From Xiphias gladius (lineage: Eukaryota; Chordata; Actinopteri; Istiophoriformes; Xiphiidae): a DNA stretch of 64,000 nt. The notes beneath the pieces were generated by a model, which did not search any database, was not told the origin of the DNA, and saw only the letters and a program-made list of their open reading frames with translations. Positions 48,851-61,760 of the stretch are shown here, piece after piece (position 1 is the stretch's first letter; the number at the start of each line of letters is the position of its first letter). The translations under genes were made by a program, and so were the position numbers. The stretch covers positions 25,317,829-25,381,828 of the forward strand of contig NC_053418.1 in NCBI RefSeq assembly GCF_016859285.1, given 5' to 3'.

Positions 48851-49127
48851 CTCGACTAATGTACACATCACTTTCTTCCCTTTTCCAGACGGTATTGATC
48901 AACCCCGGGCTTTACGTCAGTATTGATAACTTTGCCAAAGCAAACTCAAGTGCAATTGTCCAGTTAATGTTGGGGACAGAGGCACGGAGACACTTGCTCT
49001 TTACTTTTCAGAAACCCGGGCACTTTGCCAAAAATATCGTCTACTTCTTTCCTTCCTACTTCCACCAAAACGTGTTGGTGGACTTGTCAAACATATAGGT
49101 GGACTTTCGTGTTAAGTCTGTTCGTTA

Positions 49128-49131
<4 letters not shown>

Positions 49132-49168
<37 letters not shown>
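49132..49168 (+). repeat. A(37) homopolymer upstream of cux2
   Basis: An uninterrupted run of about 37 A lies 95 bases before the cux2 ATG, within or just before its 5' UTR. It could act as a nucleosome-excluding poly(dA:dT) tract or be a retroposed poly(A) tail. Confidence 0.85.
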
Positions 49169-49171
<3 letters not shown>

Positions 49172-49263
49172 GACCGGTGATCGTAAACGTTGTTTAACGA
49201 GGGGGAATCCAGCCCACATATTTATTGCAGCCGCTGAAAAAAATCTCCTCAATATCCCCCAAG

Positions 49264-49326
49264 ATGGCCGCCGATGTAGGATCGATGTTTCAATATTGGA
49301 AGAAATTTGATCTACGGCGGCTTCAG
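49264..49326 (+). CDS. cux2: CUX2 homeobox protein, first coding exon only (partial)
   Basis: CUX2 is a transcription factor with three CUT repeats and a homeodomain that sets upper-layer neuron identity and dendrite form. Only the first coding exon is in the window: 21 codons, [21 protein letters not shown], followed by a GT donor at 49327. This N-terminus is diagnostic for the CUX/CDP family (human [20 protein letters not shown]). CUX2 rather than CUX1 is chosen because myl2 lies next door, as in human. The upstream context GGCCGCC-like start (AAGATGGCC) is a good initiation site. No second exon (expected to begin near RELDA...) was found up to 64000, so intron 1 exceeds 14.6 kb, consistent with the very large first introns of this gene. 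Fish may have cux2a and cux2b; which one this is cannot be told. Confidence 0.88.
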
Positions 49327-52300
49327 GTTAGTGCTATTCTCACCTTTCTCGGCTTATTTTTCCGGCGGTATGTCTTGTTACCGTACTCAGGTGTGTGTTA
49401 TCTCGTTTTGGGTGAATGGAAGACGAAAGCTAGCGGTGTTTGCATTGATAGTTATTAGAAATTGATCCCTCTTCTGCCTTTGTTCAGTTCAATCATTGAT
49501 CAGCGGTGGAGGGACCGTGGAGCAGCGCAGCCTCTGTGTTAGCCACACCGATCTGGGATCAGCACCGCGGACAGCACTGATGTTTACATGCTTTAGCTTT
49601 TCTGCTTTTTTACTCTTTATTGTTCGAGACAAGCACCGCCGTACTTACATGTACGGAAACTTTTAATGCGCCTCCAAATCCCTGTTCTTGGACGTAGGCT
49701 GTAACTTTTTCAGCCAGCTTAATGTTTTATGCGGTTTGTGTCGACGGCCGTTGCGTTGCTGCTGCATCCTTCAGTAGGCTACAGGACAATTCTTGTAATT
49801 TTACATTTTTTTTTTTTTTTTTTGTATCTTGAAAAATTTGCATGTTGGGAAGTTTTATTTGTCATTCGGAAAGTTTATTTTGTGGACATTAGTCATTGTG
49901 TTCGGACATTTTACGAGAAAGATATTTTCCATATGTGTAGACTGTACATTTAGAAACGTTAGTCGTAGCGCAGCACTAACCAGTTAGTTGTTGAAAAGCG
50001 AGCTTTAAAGTCTTTGAACGCTGAAGCGTATGACTATTATGTCGCTGGCACAGAAATGTGTCTAATTGATAGCATGGAGAATGTGGCAGGTGAGCAGTTC
50101 GTTTGTATCACATACGTAACGTGTACCTATACAGTCCCATAAAATAGCACATCAAGTCCGTAGCCTATAGCCTAACCCAGTGAGCTGAAAGTTGAATTTA
50201 TAAACCACAATGCTGACAGGCTATACGCCCGTATCCCTGAAAGCAAACGTTGAAATAAGGTTGGGAAAGCTAAACGCTGTTTTCAGTGTCCAGCCCCCCA
50301 CCCCTCCTCTCCTTTCTCCTGAAGCCGCATAGGGCTGCTCGGCCGGGGGGGCTGTGTAATTGTATTCCCCGCTAATGTTTGTAAATCAGCCTCGGCCGGC
50401 GCAAGGGCACCGTCTCTGCCGTTTGACTGATGTTCTGTAACATGAGTAATGACAGGAGCATGGCAGACCGGGTCCCTCGGAAAAGCCTACCGAGGAGGAG
50501 AAATCAGATCTGGTGGCTCTCGGTTGTCTTGTGTCGGTCGAGTGTTATTCCAGCTCCCAGCCGCTGGACCTCTCTCTCATCCAGGCTGGGATCCAGAGGG
50601 GCGAGGGTGCTATTGTTGTTGCGGCTTCACGGTGCCTGCTCTCTGCAGGCGTTCATCCTGACTCGCCCCGGCTCCGGAGGACCGTGTAACATTTATGATA
50701 GATGTATACATTCAAGGTTTTTCATTAAATGCGACTGACTAACCTGGGAGCTACATCTGAACTGGCCCTTAAGGATGCCCAAGCCATTACCTAGGGTTAT
50801 GAGCTTTGATGAGTTGGTTTATAATAAAAAAGGGTAGCCTCCAGTCAGTAATCATTATAAGGCATACAACCACTGATACTAAGACAAATTCATGATACCT
50901 GCAGAAAAGCGTTAATTGAGGCTTGTGTTCCCTTGAATGACCTTATCCTCATGTCAAATGAACCACTTTGATACCAATTGCTAAGATGTAGTAGTACCGA
51001 AGGATTGTTGTCAGCCTATGAAAACGAATAAATAATTCCAACAATGAGGAATAGGTGGAAGGTGGATGAAAAGAATCTAGGTTTACCTCCACTGCATCCC
51101 TGCCCTAGGCTTTTGAGTTATATTTCCAAAGTACATAGTACTTGGTAAAAATGTACTCTTGTAGAAATAGTCCACATAGTCTCAGTCTTAAAAATTAAAT
51201 AACCTAAAATGCACATATAGATAAAAATTGGCTTGAATTTTAGAAACTGGGGTTGGTGTACATTCACTTTAACTTGTGTGTCTGGTCTGGACAAGTGCTT
51301 TGATGCTTTTGAGCCCATTTGTTAGGATTTGTCAGTGTTAGTAGTGGTCACTTTACAGTGATACAGATGTGTTATAGCACACTAGACACACGCATGTGTT
51401 GAAAGTGGGGGCTTTGTTGAAGAAATACAAATTTTCTACTGAAGTTCAGTTTGTTCAACACTGAAACCATTACGATTTCACATGGCTAGCATGGATCTGG
51501 TCACATTATCTTATTGACAGCAGCTCTGGTAAATATTCTTACAAGCCTCTGGTTGCAAACATGCCTGTAGCTTAAATGTGACACCCTCTGCTACATGTGT
51601 CAGAAATCAATTAATTCACTTCTTCCTTATTCAGTCACGGTTGGAGCCAGTTTCTGGCAGTGTAAAATCATTACCGCCTTTTCACCATCTAAGACTATAT
51701 AGAACACTGTTCTTACTATAGCCGAGGACATCCACAAGCTATTTATTCTAGCAGTTCACACTGGAACGTTTATTTTCTCATTACAAGTTATTATGCCAGT
51801 AGACAGAGTGTGAAGTTTTTCAGTGTTTGTGCAGTAGATTTGTGCCTCCGAGTTGTACAAGATGAATAATTCACCTGCAGGCTGATGAAAAGAGGGCAGA
51901 GAATGTGCGAAGCGCTGAGGTGGAGTGACCTTGGTTCCTGCTGGCTGCAGGTCACCCGGCCGTTGCTGTGGTAATCATTCACACCAGCCAGATGGCATTT
52001 CCGTGGGCGAGCATGAAAAGGACGGGTCAGGGTCTGTCCTGCCAGGTCCTGCCAGGCCCAAAAACAACTCTGGGCCAATAGAATACCTGGAGAGAGAACA
52101 TTGGGCCTGTAGAAAGACTTTGCAGAGCCAGGTGGTGAGAGGGTGTGGTCAAACCAGGTGAAAATGCAGTTTGATTACAGCCATGATTTTGTTTAATCCT
52201 GTCAAATGTAATTTTTTATGTATCAATTTATTACACAAATCACTACATGTAATTGCCCTTCAAGGACACAGAAAAATGATTTGCATGGATATCATCTAAG

Positions 52301-52678
52301 CGGACCAAAAAGACTTGTATTTGAACTTATTTTAGAAAACTTGGGAACCATGCCTTTACTACCAGCCACTTTGAATCCCTCTGTTGTTTTTAGTGATGTC
52401 GCAATGCTGCGCTCATATGGCGAAATAATGGTCCGCTTATTTGTTACCATTTCTTAGCCTTGTTTCCACTCTCTCTTCCATGAATCTAAAAGGCAGTGGG
52501 GTTTTAGATCTGGAACAAAAGCTTGTGATTGTACTACATTTAGCTTGACTCAGTTGCTCTGGTGTCAGCTCTAATCCACACACAGAGACAACAGTATTGC
52601 CAAACAGTGAAATTGCTTTGCAGCCTGTGAGCCTGGCTTCCTCTGCTGCCAGCCTGCTCTGTGTGCTGTTTGCCAGTA

Positions 52679-52725
52679 CCCCCCCCACACACACACACAC
52701 ACATACACACACACACACACACACC
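52679..52725. repeat. (CA)n microsatellite
   Basis: A short C run leads into about 20 CA units with one TA interruption. It lies in cux2 intron 1. The cysteine/valine-rich open frames crossing it on the minus strand are produced by the repeat. Confidence 0.9.
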
Positions 52726-54811
52726 AACCCTGCAATCTCAAATTGGCTGTGAAAATCAGTCTCTGTCTCCCTTTCATTCATGCTTTCATATGTTTGTTTG
52801 CTGATATTGTTAATGTCACATGCATCAGTATAATGTCATTGTAGTGCAGAGTAAGTAAGTCCAGAGCGCCTCAGATCTTGTATTATTTAATATAATGACT
52901 GTATCATTTCATTCAGATGCTAGATAGATGCTAGATGATAGATAAAAAAAAGGCTTTAAAATTTACCTCCATAGTTGGTGCTATATGTTCTCATTATCTC
53001 ATTTTTCAAGAGTTGTCTTTTTTTGTTGGTTCTTCAAAATCTTCAGGAGATTAAGTGCTGTGTTTAAACGCAAGAGCTGCCCCATTATCATAATCAGCAC
53101 TGGCTTGAGTCGTGCATGTCTCTCATATAAACATTTCTTAACATGCTTTCATTGTTACCACGCCTGTGAATCGATGGGTGGGACATGTCTGTCACGGTCC
53201 TGTATCCTTCAGGTTGCCCCTCTCTTCCTTTGACAGTGACAACAAAGCAAATAAGAAAGAAGGGGAGCTTTTACAAGACTATATGGGGCAAATTGAGATG
53301 TGAAATCCAGGAGCCATAACCCCGGTACATAAAATGCAGCGAACATTAGAGAGCGAGAGGAGTGAAACAGACTTCAGCATTAAGCTGTTTAACCTCTCTG
53401 TGTAGCATTAGTGGTAGAGACTTCAAAGCAGATGCTTCAGCGTTGGAAGCAGAATGACAAATGGGTTTAGAGACAGCTACGGTGAGCATTCTCACAGGAA
53501 GACTAGGCCTGTCATTAATGTCAGCTTAATCACTTTGACCTTCCTTCAAGTAGATTTCCATACCTATCCAATCATTTTGCCTTGCTTGTGCTCCTGTTTG
53601 CAGACTGCTGTATGTGTTGCTGTTTGATAAGCCCGGGTGTGATGAAGTTATTGTCTATATCTGCGATTGTATACTTGAAAGGTCCTGAAACCTTTAATAT
53701 TAAAGGTTCATGTAGGTTTGGTTCATGCAAACAAAAATGTGTTTTCTATTTACCCCTGGTGGTATCCAGTCCCGCAGATAGTTTTGGTTTTTATTTTCCC
53801 AGGTTTTGACATATGTGTCTGAGATTTCAGCCTCCACCTCAATATAGTGGTGGTGAATGTAATTTCCTTTCCTGTGTTGACAACTAAAAAATTACTGCTG
53901 CTCCTGATCCTGGACCATCACGTTGTCTATCATGGCTCTGCATCGGTATCTCTCAGGAGATCAGACATTTCAGTTCCTGATCGACTCATATAATTTGTCA
54001 CAAGAAGAATGTTAAAAGTATGCAATCTTCTTTAGTAACTTGTAAGATGGGAAACAAATGACATGAGGTGTATCCGAAGGAAAAAAAAACATTACTTACT
54101 CTGAAAGTTTTCCTCAATTACAGTTAATGTACACTGTGTAAAATCAAGGGTGAAAACTATATAAAAGAAACTACTGCTTCATTCAGTGGCATTGCTGTGA
54201 TATGGCTTCCGGCCACCAGTTGCAGCACTGAGCACACAGCTGCTGACAGAACTCCAGTAAGTAAATGAGAAATAAAATCTTTGAGTTTGTATTGATTGGA
54301 ATGGAACAGACCTTTCTTGGTTAGAGCAAATCATGATTTTTTGTTACTTCGCACCTGCCTGATGTTGTTTTCTAACCTTATAGATTGCAAAGAAGGTTAC
54401 TTACTATGTGAAGAGTTTGTATTTTTAAGATTTTTTCCCGTCACAAATTTGATGAGCTGCTCAGTGACCAAAATGTCTGAGTTCTAGGAGATTGTGATAC
54501 GGGGCAGTGATACACATGATGGTTGTGGATCATGGCTAGAATCCTTAGACCTCTCTGTGAACAGTTTTCATCGGACCTAGTTTCTATCAAACAAAGAGTC
54601 CCTACAAAAACTGTCATGCTCTGTTGATTTTACTGAGTAACAGGGACAGTGTTATTCTGGAGAGATATGTTGCTAATAAATGTTTTCAATGCCGTGAGCA
54701 CCCCAAATGAAATTCTGTCGAACCTCATTTTTTGGGGGGGTTCAGTTGAAATCTCACTAATATCGCAAAATCTGACCAAATAAAACCAAACCTATCTCCA
54801 TGACTAGATAC

Positions 54812-55027
54812 TACGGAGCCCCCCTGGGGTAAGCCGAGAAAAAAAAAAAAGCCATGCGTAAATTTGTACACTTGGTTTACAAATCCATTCGCATGGGTTA
54901 TAAACTGTGCTCTCAGAATTGTAATGCATGCACAGAGCTTTGATTGCAAAATCGTGGGCACGGATTTGTAAACCGAGAGTATAGATTTACACATGGCTCT
55001 TTTTTTTCCCATGGGGGGGACTCCGTA
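54812..55027. mobile_element. Foldback MITE with 6-bp target duplication, 216 bp
   Basis: Ends TACGGAGCCCCCC and GGGGGGGACTCCGTA are inverted copies. Inner arms GCCATGCGTAAATTTGTAC / GTATAGATTTACACATGGC and GGTTTACAAATCC / GGATTTGTAAACC continue the pairing almost to the centre, so nearly the whole element is one hairpin. AGATAC occurs at both flanks (54806-54811 and 55028-55033), a perfect 6-bp duplication. No coding capacity. The superfamily is unclear because a 6-bp duplication is not typical of the common fish groups. Confidence 0.82.
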
Positions 55028-58000
55028 AGATACCAATAGAAGTAAGTAAGTAAACTTCCTTTTCAACCAGAGCAGCTAAAATTTTTGACATCACATGGAC
55101 ACACAGTATGATTTATTAGTATTGATCACGGATTGTTGTGGCTAATGAGTGCTAAGATTTCTGTCATTATCCTCTTCTCGTCTGCAACCTGAGTATTTCT
55201 GTTTTCAAAGCCTTGCTGCTTTAATGTCTTCTCTTGTGCACAAAAAGCGGTACCCCCAATGTTTCAGCAGGAACGCCCCCTTGGCAGTTGACAGTGCTTC
55301 ATAGCAAGAGACACCAGATTTTTCATAGCAGTGCGTTCTCCGATCTGCTGCCCCTAGGCTGGAGCTATTGCTTTGCAGAAGTAAATAACCAGCTCTAACA
55401 AAACTTCAGGGACAAATTATACTGCTGGAGGATGGCTCCATGGTGGTAGGGCAGCCTCTTCTTCTCTCACAGTGAGGCAGGAAGAAGAATCAGGAGGAGA
55501 GAGGTAATGGCTCATCGGCATGGATATAAAGCTGTGTCCTCTCTCCCTGCTGACAGCCAGTCCCCTGCCCAGCAAGTCCATATTGAGCTGCGTTTCTCCA
55601 CCATGGCCTTGACTTTATTTGTTTTGACTGTCTGACGCCACTGCAGACGTATTGAGCACCAGTCCTTTCTTGTTCACTTTACTAGGCTTACAATGAATCC
55701 CCCTGCCCTGCCTCTCTCAGTCTCTCTCTCTGTCACTCTATCTCTCTAACTTGCATCCCTTAGCTGTGTTTGGCAGGGTTTCACTTGCTGTATTTCATTC
55801 CTCTCTTGTCATCCTTCATTACTTAAAAAAACAACAACAAAAGAGCCTTTTTTTTAATCCCAAATGTGCAAGTGCCAGGCTTTTGTACGGTGTGTGTTCT
55901 GACGTTGGTTGTCATGTAGCTAGGGGTTAGCATGGTGTGAAGGGTGCTCCTGGGCCTGGCACACTCATGAGATCAATGCTTCACTAACGTTCTCCAGGTT
56001 GTCTTTGGGGATCTCAGCTGCTCTCATTATGTACCACTGCTCAGAGTGTGTTACCAGACTGGAGGAATAGAACTCTTGTGCATGACACCCATTTGTGAGG
56101 CCTATTTGTCCTCATTTAAGTGGGAAGACAGAAGACCCTGGAAAGACGGCCTTTTGGTGGTCCTTTGAGTATTAAACCAGCGTTTGTTATTACTAAGCAG
56201 ATGTGCTCTTATTTATCAAAATAATACAAAACGTGTGTTATAGCAAAAGCAGATGGATCAGGCTTGTTGTGTTAGCTGGTCTTGTCTTTGTGCAGCTGCT
56301 ACCCCCACACAGTTAATTACTCTCTTATTCATCCCCAACAATGGGAGGGGATAGAATAAATCTGAGCCGTGCACTCTTGCTTCTTCACCAGGAAGGTGCA
56401 GACTGGGACCCTAAAGTGAGCGAGTGGCTTCGAGAGGTACAGTTTATCATTTTTAATGGAGAGGAACTGGAAGTGGAGACATGAAGCTGGGCTCTGTGAT
56501 TTATACACCATCTCAGTCAGGGGAGAAAAGAGCAAGTCTATCTCCCTGTCCACACCTCTGGTTTGAAGCCACTCCCACCCAAATCATACCCTTTTGGCAT
56601 TTTCGGCTCCTCTTCAACACCACCAAAATACACTTGCAGTTTGTAGGAGCTTCTCTGGGGAAATACCACAACAGGAGGATTTGATCTTAACTAAAAGATT
56701 TTAGAAAAAATATTGTCCTATTCTTTAGTATCCATTATTAATGCCAGCAATTATATATGTCAACACATGGAGTCTAAATAGGTATTGCTGGTATGTAGGA
56801 GGGACAGTAGCATCCTAAAATCAGTCTGCTTCTCTCCACTGCCTCGTGCATCTCTCTTTATCTGGTTTTGTTGTTCCCTGAAAAGCCCAGTGATGTCATG
56901 CCTCCATTGTCACCTGTTCATTTACTTTCATTGTAGAGGGCATGGGGGTATTGATTAGGGTTTGCAACTGTGTTAGCAGCTCTGCTGGTGTGTAATATAG
57001 GCCTTGAGGCTATTTTGTCTTTCCGTTCAGTCTCATGAGTGCTATACAGACCTTGTAATCTTAATTAAATATGCAACTTTTGATCGCAACAGGGTCACTA
57101 TTTTTGAATTTAAATGTGGTCACAGACTCCCCCACCTCCTCAGCTGAAAGAGAAAGCAGACATTTTGAATCTTAATGCAAAAAAAGAGAGAAGAGGAACA
57201 AAGAACTGAATTGAGTCTCTCCTTTTTCAATTTCCCTTGTTAGCCTCCTGCTGCATTCCCCATATAGTTTTTTCCCTTTTTTTTTTCCAGATGATTTTTA
57301 AATTTTCCTCCCCTCCCCTCTCCATCTCTCCCTCTTCTCTCTCTCTCACTCCTCGGCAGTTTTCCCCAGACAGGTTCCACAGTGTTTTAGAGGGGATGGA
57401 TTTAATTGCTCTGTAGGGATTGGTTGGCTGTGCCGGGCTCGGCTGTTTAATTAGTGTACCCTGCCGGGATTGGTTTAATGCTTCATGATCTTGAAATTGT
57501 CTGATTGTTCAGCCCTCTGGGGACTCTCCCTGCCTACGTAGGCCAGCAGGTTTAGCTAAACATCGCTCCAGGCTTCCGCTGTTTGCAGCAGGAGGAAGAG
57601 TATGCCTTAGGAACCGAAATTTGGTTGAGGTGAGGGGGCGGTCAACTTGTATGACAAACCAGGGGACATACATGTGAAGTGGACAGTCTACTTGACTGCA
57701 GGATATCTACACAGACCTCACAGGAATGTTTATCCTTACAATATTTCATCTCAGCTTGATGCTATATGGAAATTATCCAGTTGACTATTAATGAAAGGCC
57801 AATATTTAAACTGTGATACAGTATTTCTATATGATAAGCCAGCGTATGATTTTTAGCTGCAACCAAGCAAAAGAATTTGCTATGCATGTGGTTCTCTGCT
57901 TGGCTGACACATTTTCACTTAGCTGTCTGAAAGGATGTCTTGTATTTTTGAAGGAGCTTCTCTTACTGCATGCTTTTGTGGACTTGTTTTGAATGTGTGA

Positions 58001-61000
58001 GGATCTCTGCTGCGATGAGGCCATCAGAATCATCTTGCGTGGATCTCTGAATTATGTGCTTGGTCACCTTGAGTGAGGGGAACTGAGGAAATTAAATTTG
58101 TGTAAATGGTCCCAGGGTGTGTCTATGTCCCCTCTGTACCCTTCTACGGGATGCCCTTGGTTTGGCTCAATCATGGCAGCAATGTTGACCTCAACAGTAA
58201 ATGTGCTTGGCATCAGATCCTGCATAAGGGACGAGTGTGCGTTGTGGCAGTGCAGTCCAGTACAGATAGTACCTATTGAAGGCTAAGCTCATTCCGCTTC
58301 ATCAGACTTATTGAGCCCACTCACTCAAAGAACTCAACCTTGAAGTGCATAAATCTCCAGTGGATGATAATAAGAATACCTTCCTCTGCCTCTCTGCCTG
58401 GGCTTTATTATGTGTTTGTCCTCACAGTGAATGATGCCTGAGAGTTCTGATACAACAATGATTACTTTTTGTCTGAGAGCTTTCTCTAGAAGGAATCCTC
58501 CAGGTAGATGCCATGATCAAGTATTCTGCTGTTGTTGACTGGATCATCTGTGCTGCACCCAGGGGGTCATTTTTATGCCTGTGTTTGCTATTGTGTTTAC
58601 ACCCTCACAAACACTGAGGGGATGCACATGATCACCAAGGTGATAGACCACATGGCAACTGAGTCATTCCCAAATGAGAGTCTCACCCTGAGCTTCATCC
58701 CCTTTCTCTCTGGGGGAGTTGCCCTGATTACTGAGGGACTTTTTTGCTGGAGTTGAGGGCCCTCTCCAGCTGTTGAGATTGTTTGTGCAGTGATGATAAG
58801 GGGTTGTGTAATCAGTTGGGTTGTGTAGACAATCTTTTAATCTCTCTTTTATGAATGTTGTTGAGCTATGCTGGTACATTTTATCCATTTTGTTTCTGCA
58901 CTTTCTTTTCATTTAGCCTTAAATTATAGGTGGACTACCAGAATATAACGTGAGGTCCTTTCATATCTTTGGGTTTGGAGATATTCATTGTGCTCTGTTA
59001 GTTTTAAAGGGGGAACCTCAGGTCAATTGCGGATCATGGCCAAAGTCAACAATGTTGCTTTTTCATAAATAAGCCCCAAGACTTAATATTGCAGGGCTGG
59101 TTCTCCTTCAAAGATAAAAATATTATTGCATCCAAGCCCCATCCCCCACTGCCTTTTGGGCAGGGTGTGAGTCCAGCGTCCGTCTAGACGTGCAGCATCA
59201 TTAACCTGCCTTGACCTCAGCCCCTGATGAATTCGCTCTCACCTCCCCTGCAGCCTAGCGTTAGCAGCCCCTCTCCCGTCCACTGGGAACTGGGGCTTCT
59301 CTGGACTGGCCATTAGAGCCACTAGCCCCTACTGGCGGGCATTAATAGGCCAAGTGGCCGGAGCCTCTCTCAGACTGCTGAATAATTCAGACCGTCTGGG
59401 CCGTGTCTAGTCCCGGGGCACAGGGGGATGCGAACTGGGGAGTAGGGTGCAGAGGGCTGCATGGAGGTGCAGGGGTTAATAACAGGTGTGCCTCTCTGTG
59501 TCAGCAGCTGCACAACCCTCACTACCCCCAACAAATTCACCTAAGCCCACCCCACATATGAAAGAATCCTATTCAGTTGATTAGATTTTTCAAAATGGAT
59601 CAATTTTTAATCAGCGGAGCATCTGACTACGGTCAATACCATTGTCGCCGGAACGACAGTTGCTGGACAGCCGTCTTTATTTACAGAAATGTTTGTTTTT
59701 TAATGTATGCAGATAGAGAGGCAGGAAACGGCCAGCTAAGACCACTGCACCACTGCTATCCCCAGCCTGTCCAGGCAGGGGTCTGGCCTCTTAATGCATG
59801 TAACACTGCCATCAAAATTTCATTGGGCTGTGGAGAGACCCTAACAGGTTAAATAATGAGGAGCCCATAATCTTAACGTTTAGAACCTCTTCACAACTGC
59901 TGCCAACGTCTAGTTATGGCTTGGTACGTAGGCAGGATTATAAGGAGATAATCTTTCTTCAGAGTGCTTGTCATTTTAGCACATCTGGTTCTTAAAACAC
60001 AACCACCAAGTATTCTTTGTGTGATCACTTTCAAGATCCTTCCGTATGTAAAGATCAGGGTGAAGAACTTGTTTACAGAGGACTGCATTATCAATCTTTG
60101 TGACATGTTTATGACATGTAAATACTGTGCTTTCAGTATGGGACAATATGGAGGAGCTCTCAAAACTGTAACATGTAACATGATGTTTATGGGGGAAAAA
60201 AAACCTTGATACAGTATATTTACGCATAAAAGATGTGCAGTATATAACTGCATATTAGAAGTAGTAGTAGCAGTATTGCTTCGGCACTACTGTACAGGCA
60301 AAGTTGACTTGCATGTACAAATCAAATGCATGCATATATAAAACACTATAAAAAATATATGTTCATAAAATAGAATTGCTCATACAGTGTCCCCTTAAAA
60401 GAGTAAAATGTTTCATTAAACAAAATCAAAGGGTGCAATATGTTGAAAAATCAATATTGTTGTGTCCTTATGGGGTTAAATCAATTTATCACAGTCAAAA
60501 AGATGAATTAATAATATGACAACACAAACATATTTGTAAATGTAAAATATTACTTTCTCCATGATGCTTAAAAAATAATAACTAAAACAATAACAGCAAC
60601 TAAAAGCAGAAGGACATATATCCTGAAGCTGTTTATTTAAGATAACCATCATGGAGCTATAGATATTGATTGCTAGTGCTGCCTTTGAATTTCCCAAATT
60701 TGAAAAGAATTTAATATGAGATTGGTCTTTGCCCTCAAGATGATACTCGGTAAAACCGATAAGGGATCAAGTTATAGGAATTTTTCTATTGATGTGCACC
60801 AGATGGGCTAAAAATTTTTTGAAATTTGTAAATGTCAGTACTGAATTCATTAACACAGACACATGCCACATCTAAAATGGATTGGCTGAGAGCAGTTAAA
60901 TTGTAGCCAGTACCAAGATTTTTCTATAATCTGAGTCAGGGGAGCATAACGATGATACTTGCAAATTTGGAGATGGTTATATCAACAGTTTAGGAGGGGG

Positions 61001-61179
61001 ACGGTAAAAATGTTTTTTCAAGAAATAAAAATTGCCAAAATAATTGCCACCATATGCAAATGATTTGACTCTATAAAATGAAAATGTAGTGAAATATTTG
61101 TACAGTTCAGAAGTTATTGGCCAAATGGAGAAGCAACTGTTATATCGCATTACATTTTTTCATTTGGTATCGTTTTCAC

Positions 61180-61760
61180 TGAGTGTTTTTCACATCATAT
61201 TGGCATAATCACTTATTGACATGGTAGTATTATGAAATATTAAAATAATATACACTTGCATGTTATGATGTCCTATTTGCATCATGACTTAATGACTTTT
61301 GCTTCATTGCAGTGACCCATTGACATAATGATATCACACGTACTGACAATATTACAATATTTCACATACTGACATATTGGCATATTGACATATTGACATG
61401 TTGGCATATTGACCATATCATGACATATTGATGTTAGCTTTATTGCAGTGACCTCCTGACATAGTTATATAACATTGACATCATAACTTCTTGCTGTACT
61501 GGCTATTTGACTGTAGTGTTTGACATGATGACATATTGAATGACTCACTGGCATATTGACATTATAACATATTGGCAAATGACACTGGCATGCCATAATG
61601 ACCTGATGACCTGTGATTTAATGACATGCTTGCATATATTAACTTGATAACATTAGTGTGCCATAATGGCCATTTGGCATCATGGCATACAGGCAGGTTT
61701 GCATATTGACACATAGACATAATTAAATGTTGGCATACTGTTGCTTAATACCAGTGTAAT
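61180..61760 (+). repeat. Degenerate array of about 10-base 'cata/ttga' units
   Basis: The sequence repeats short units of the form GACATATTG, GGCATATTG and TGACATAATG many times, most densely at 61365-61435. Spacing is irregular, mostly 9-12 bases, and the units drift along the array. It looks like an old minisatellite or a slippage-grown tract, with no coding or direct-repeat-plus-spacer structure. Confidence 0.7.

Noticed and set aside
49225-49263. Upstream in-frame extension of cux2 exon 1
   Set aside because: The frame is open upstream but has no ATG there. The family starts at MAA(D/N)VGSMFQYW.
61180-61760. Possible CRISPR-like or satellite array
   Set aside because: Units are short, drifting and lack constant repeat plus unique spacer structure. 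The genome is eukaryotic.
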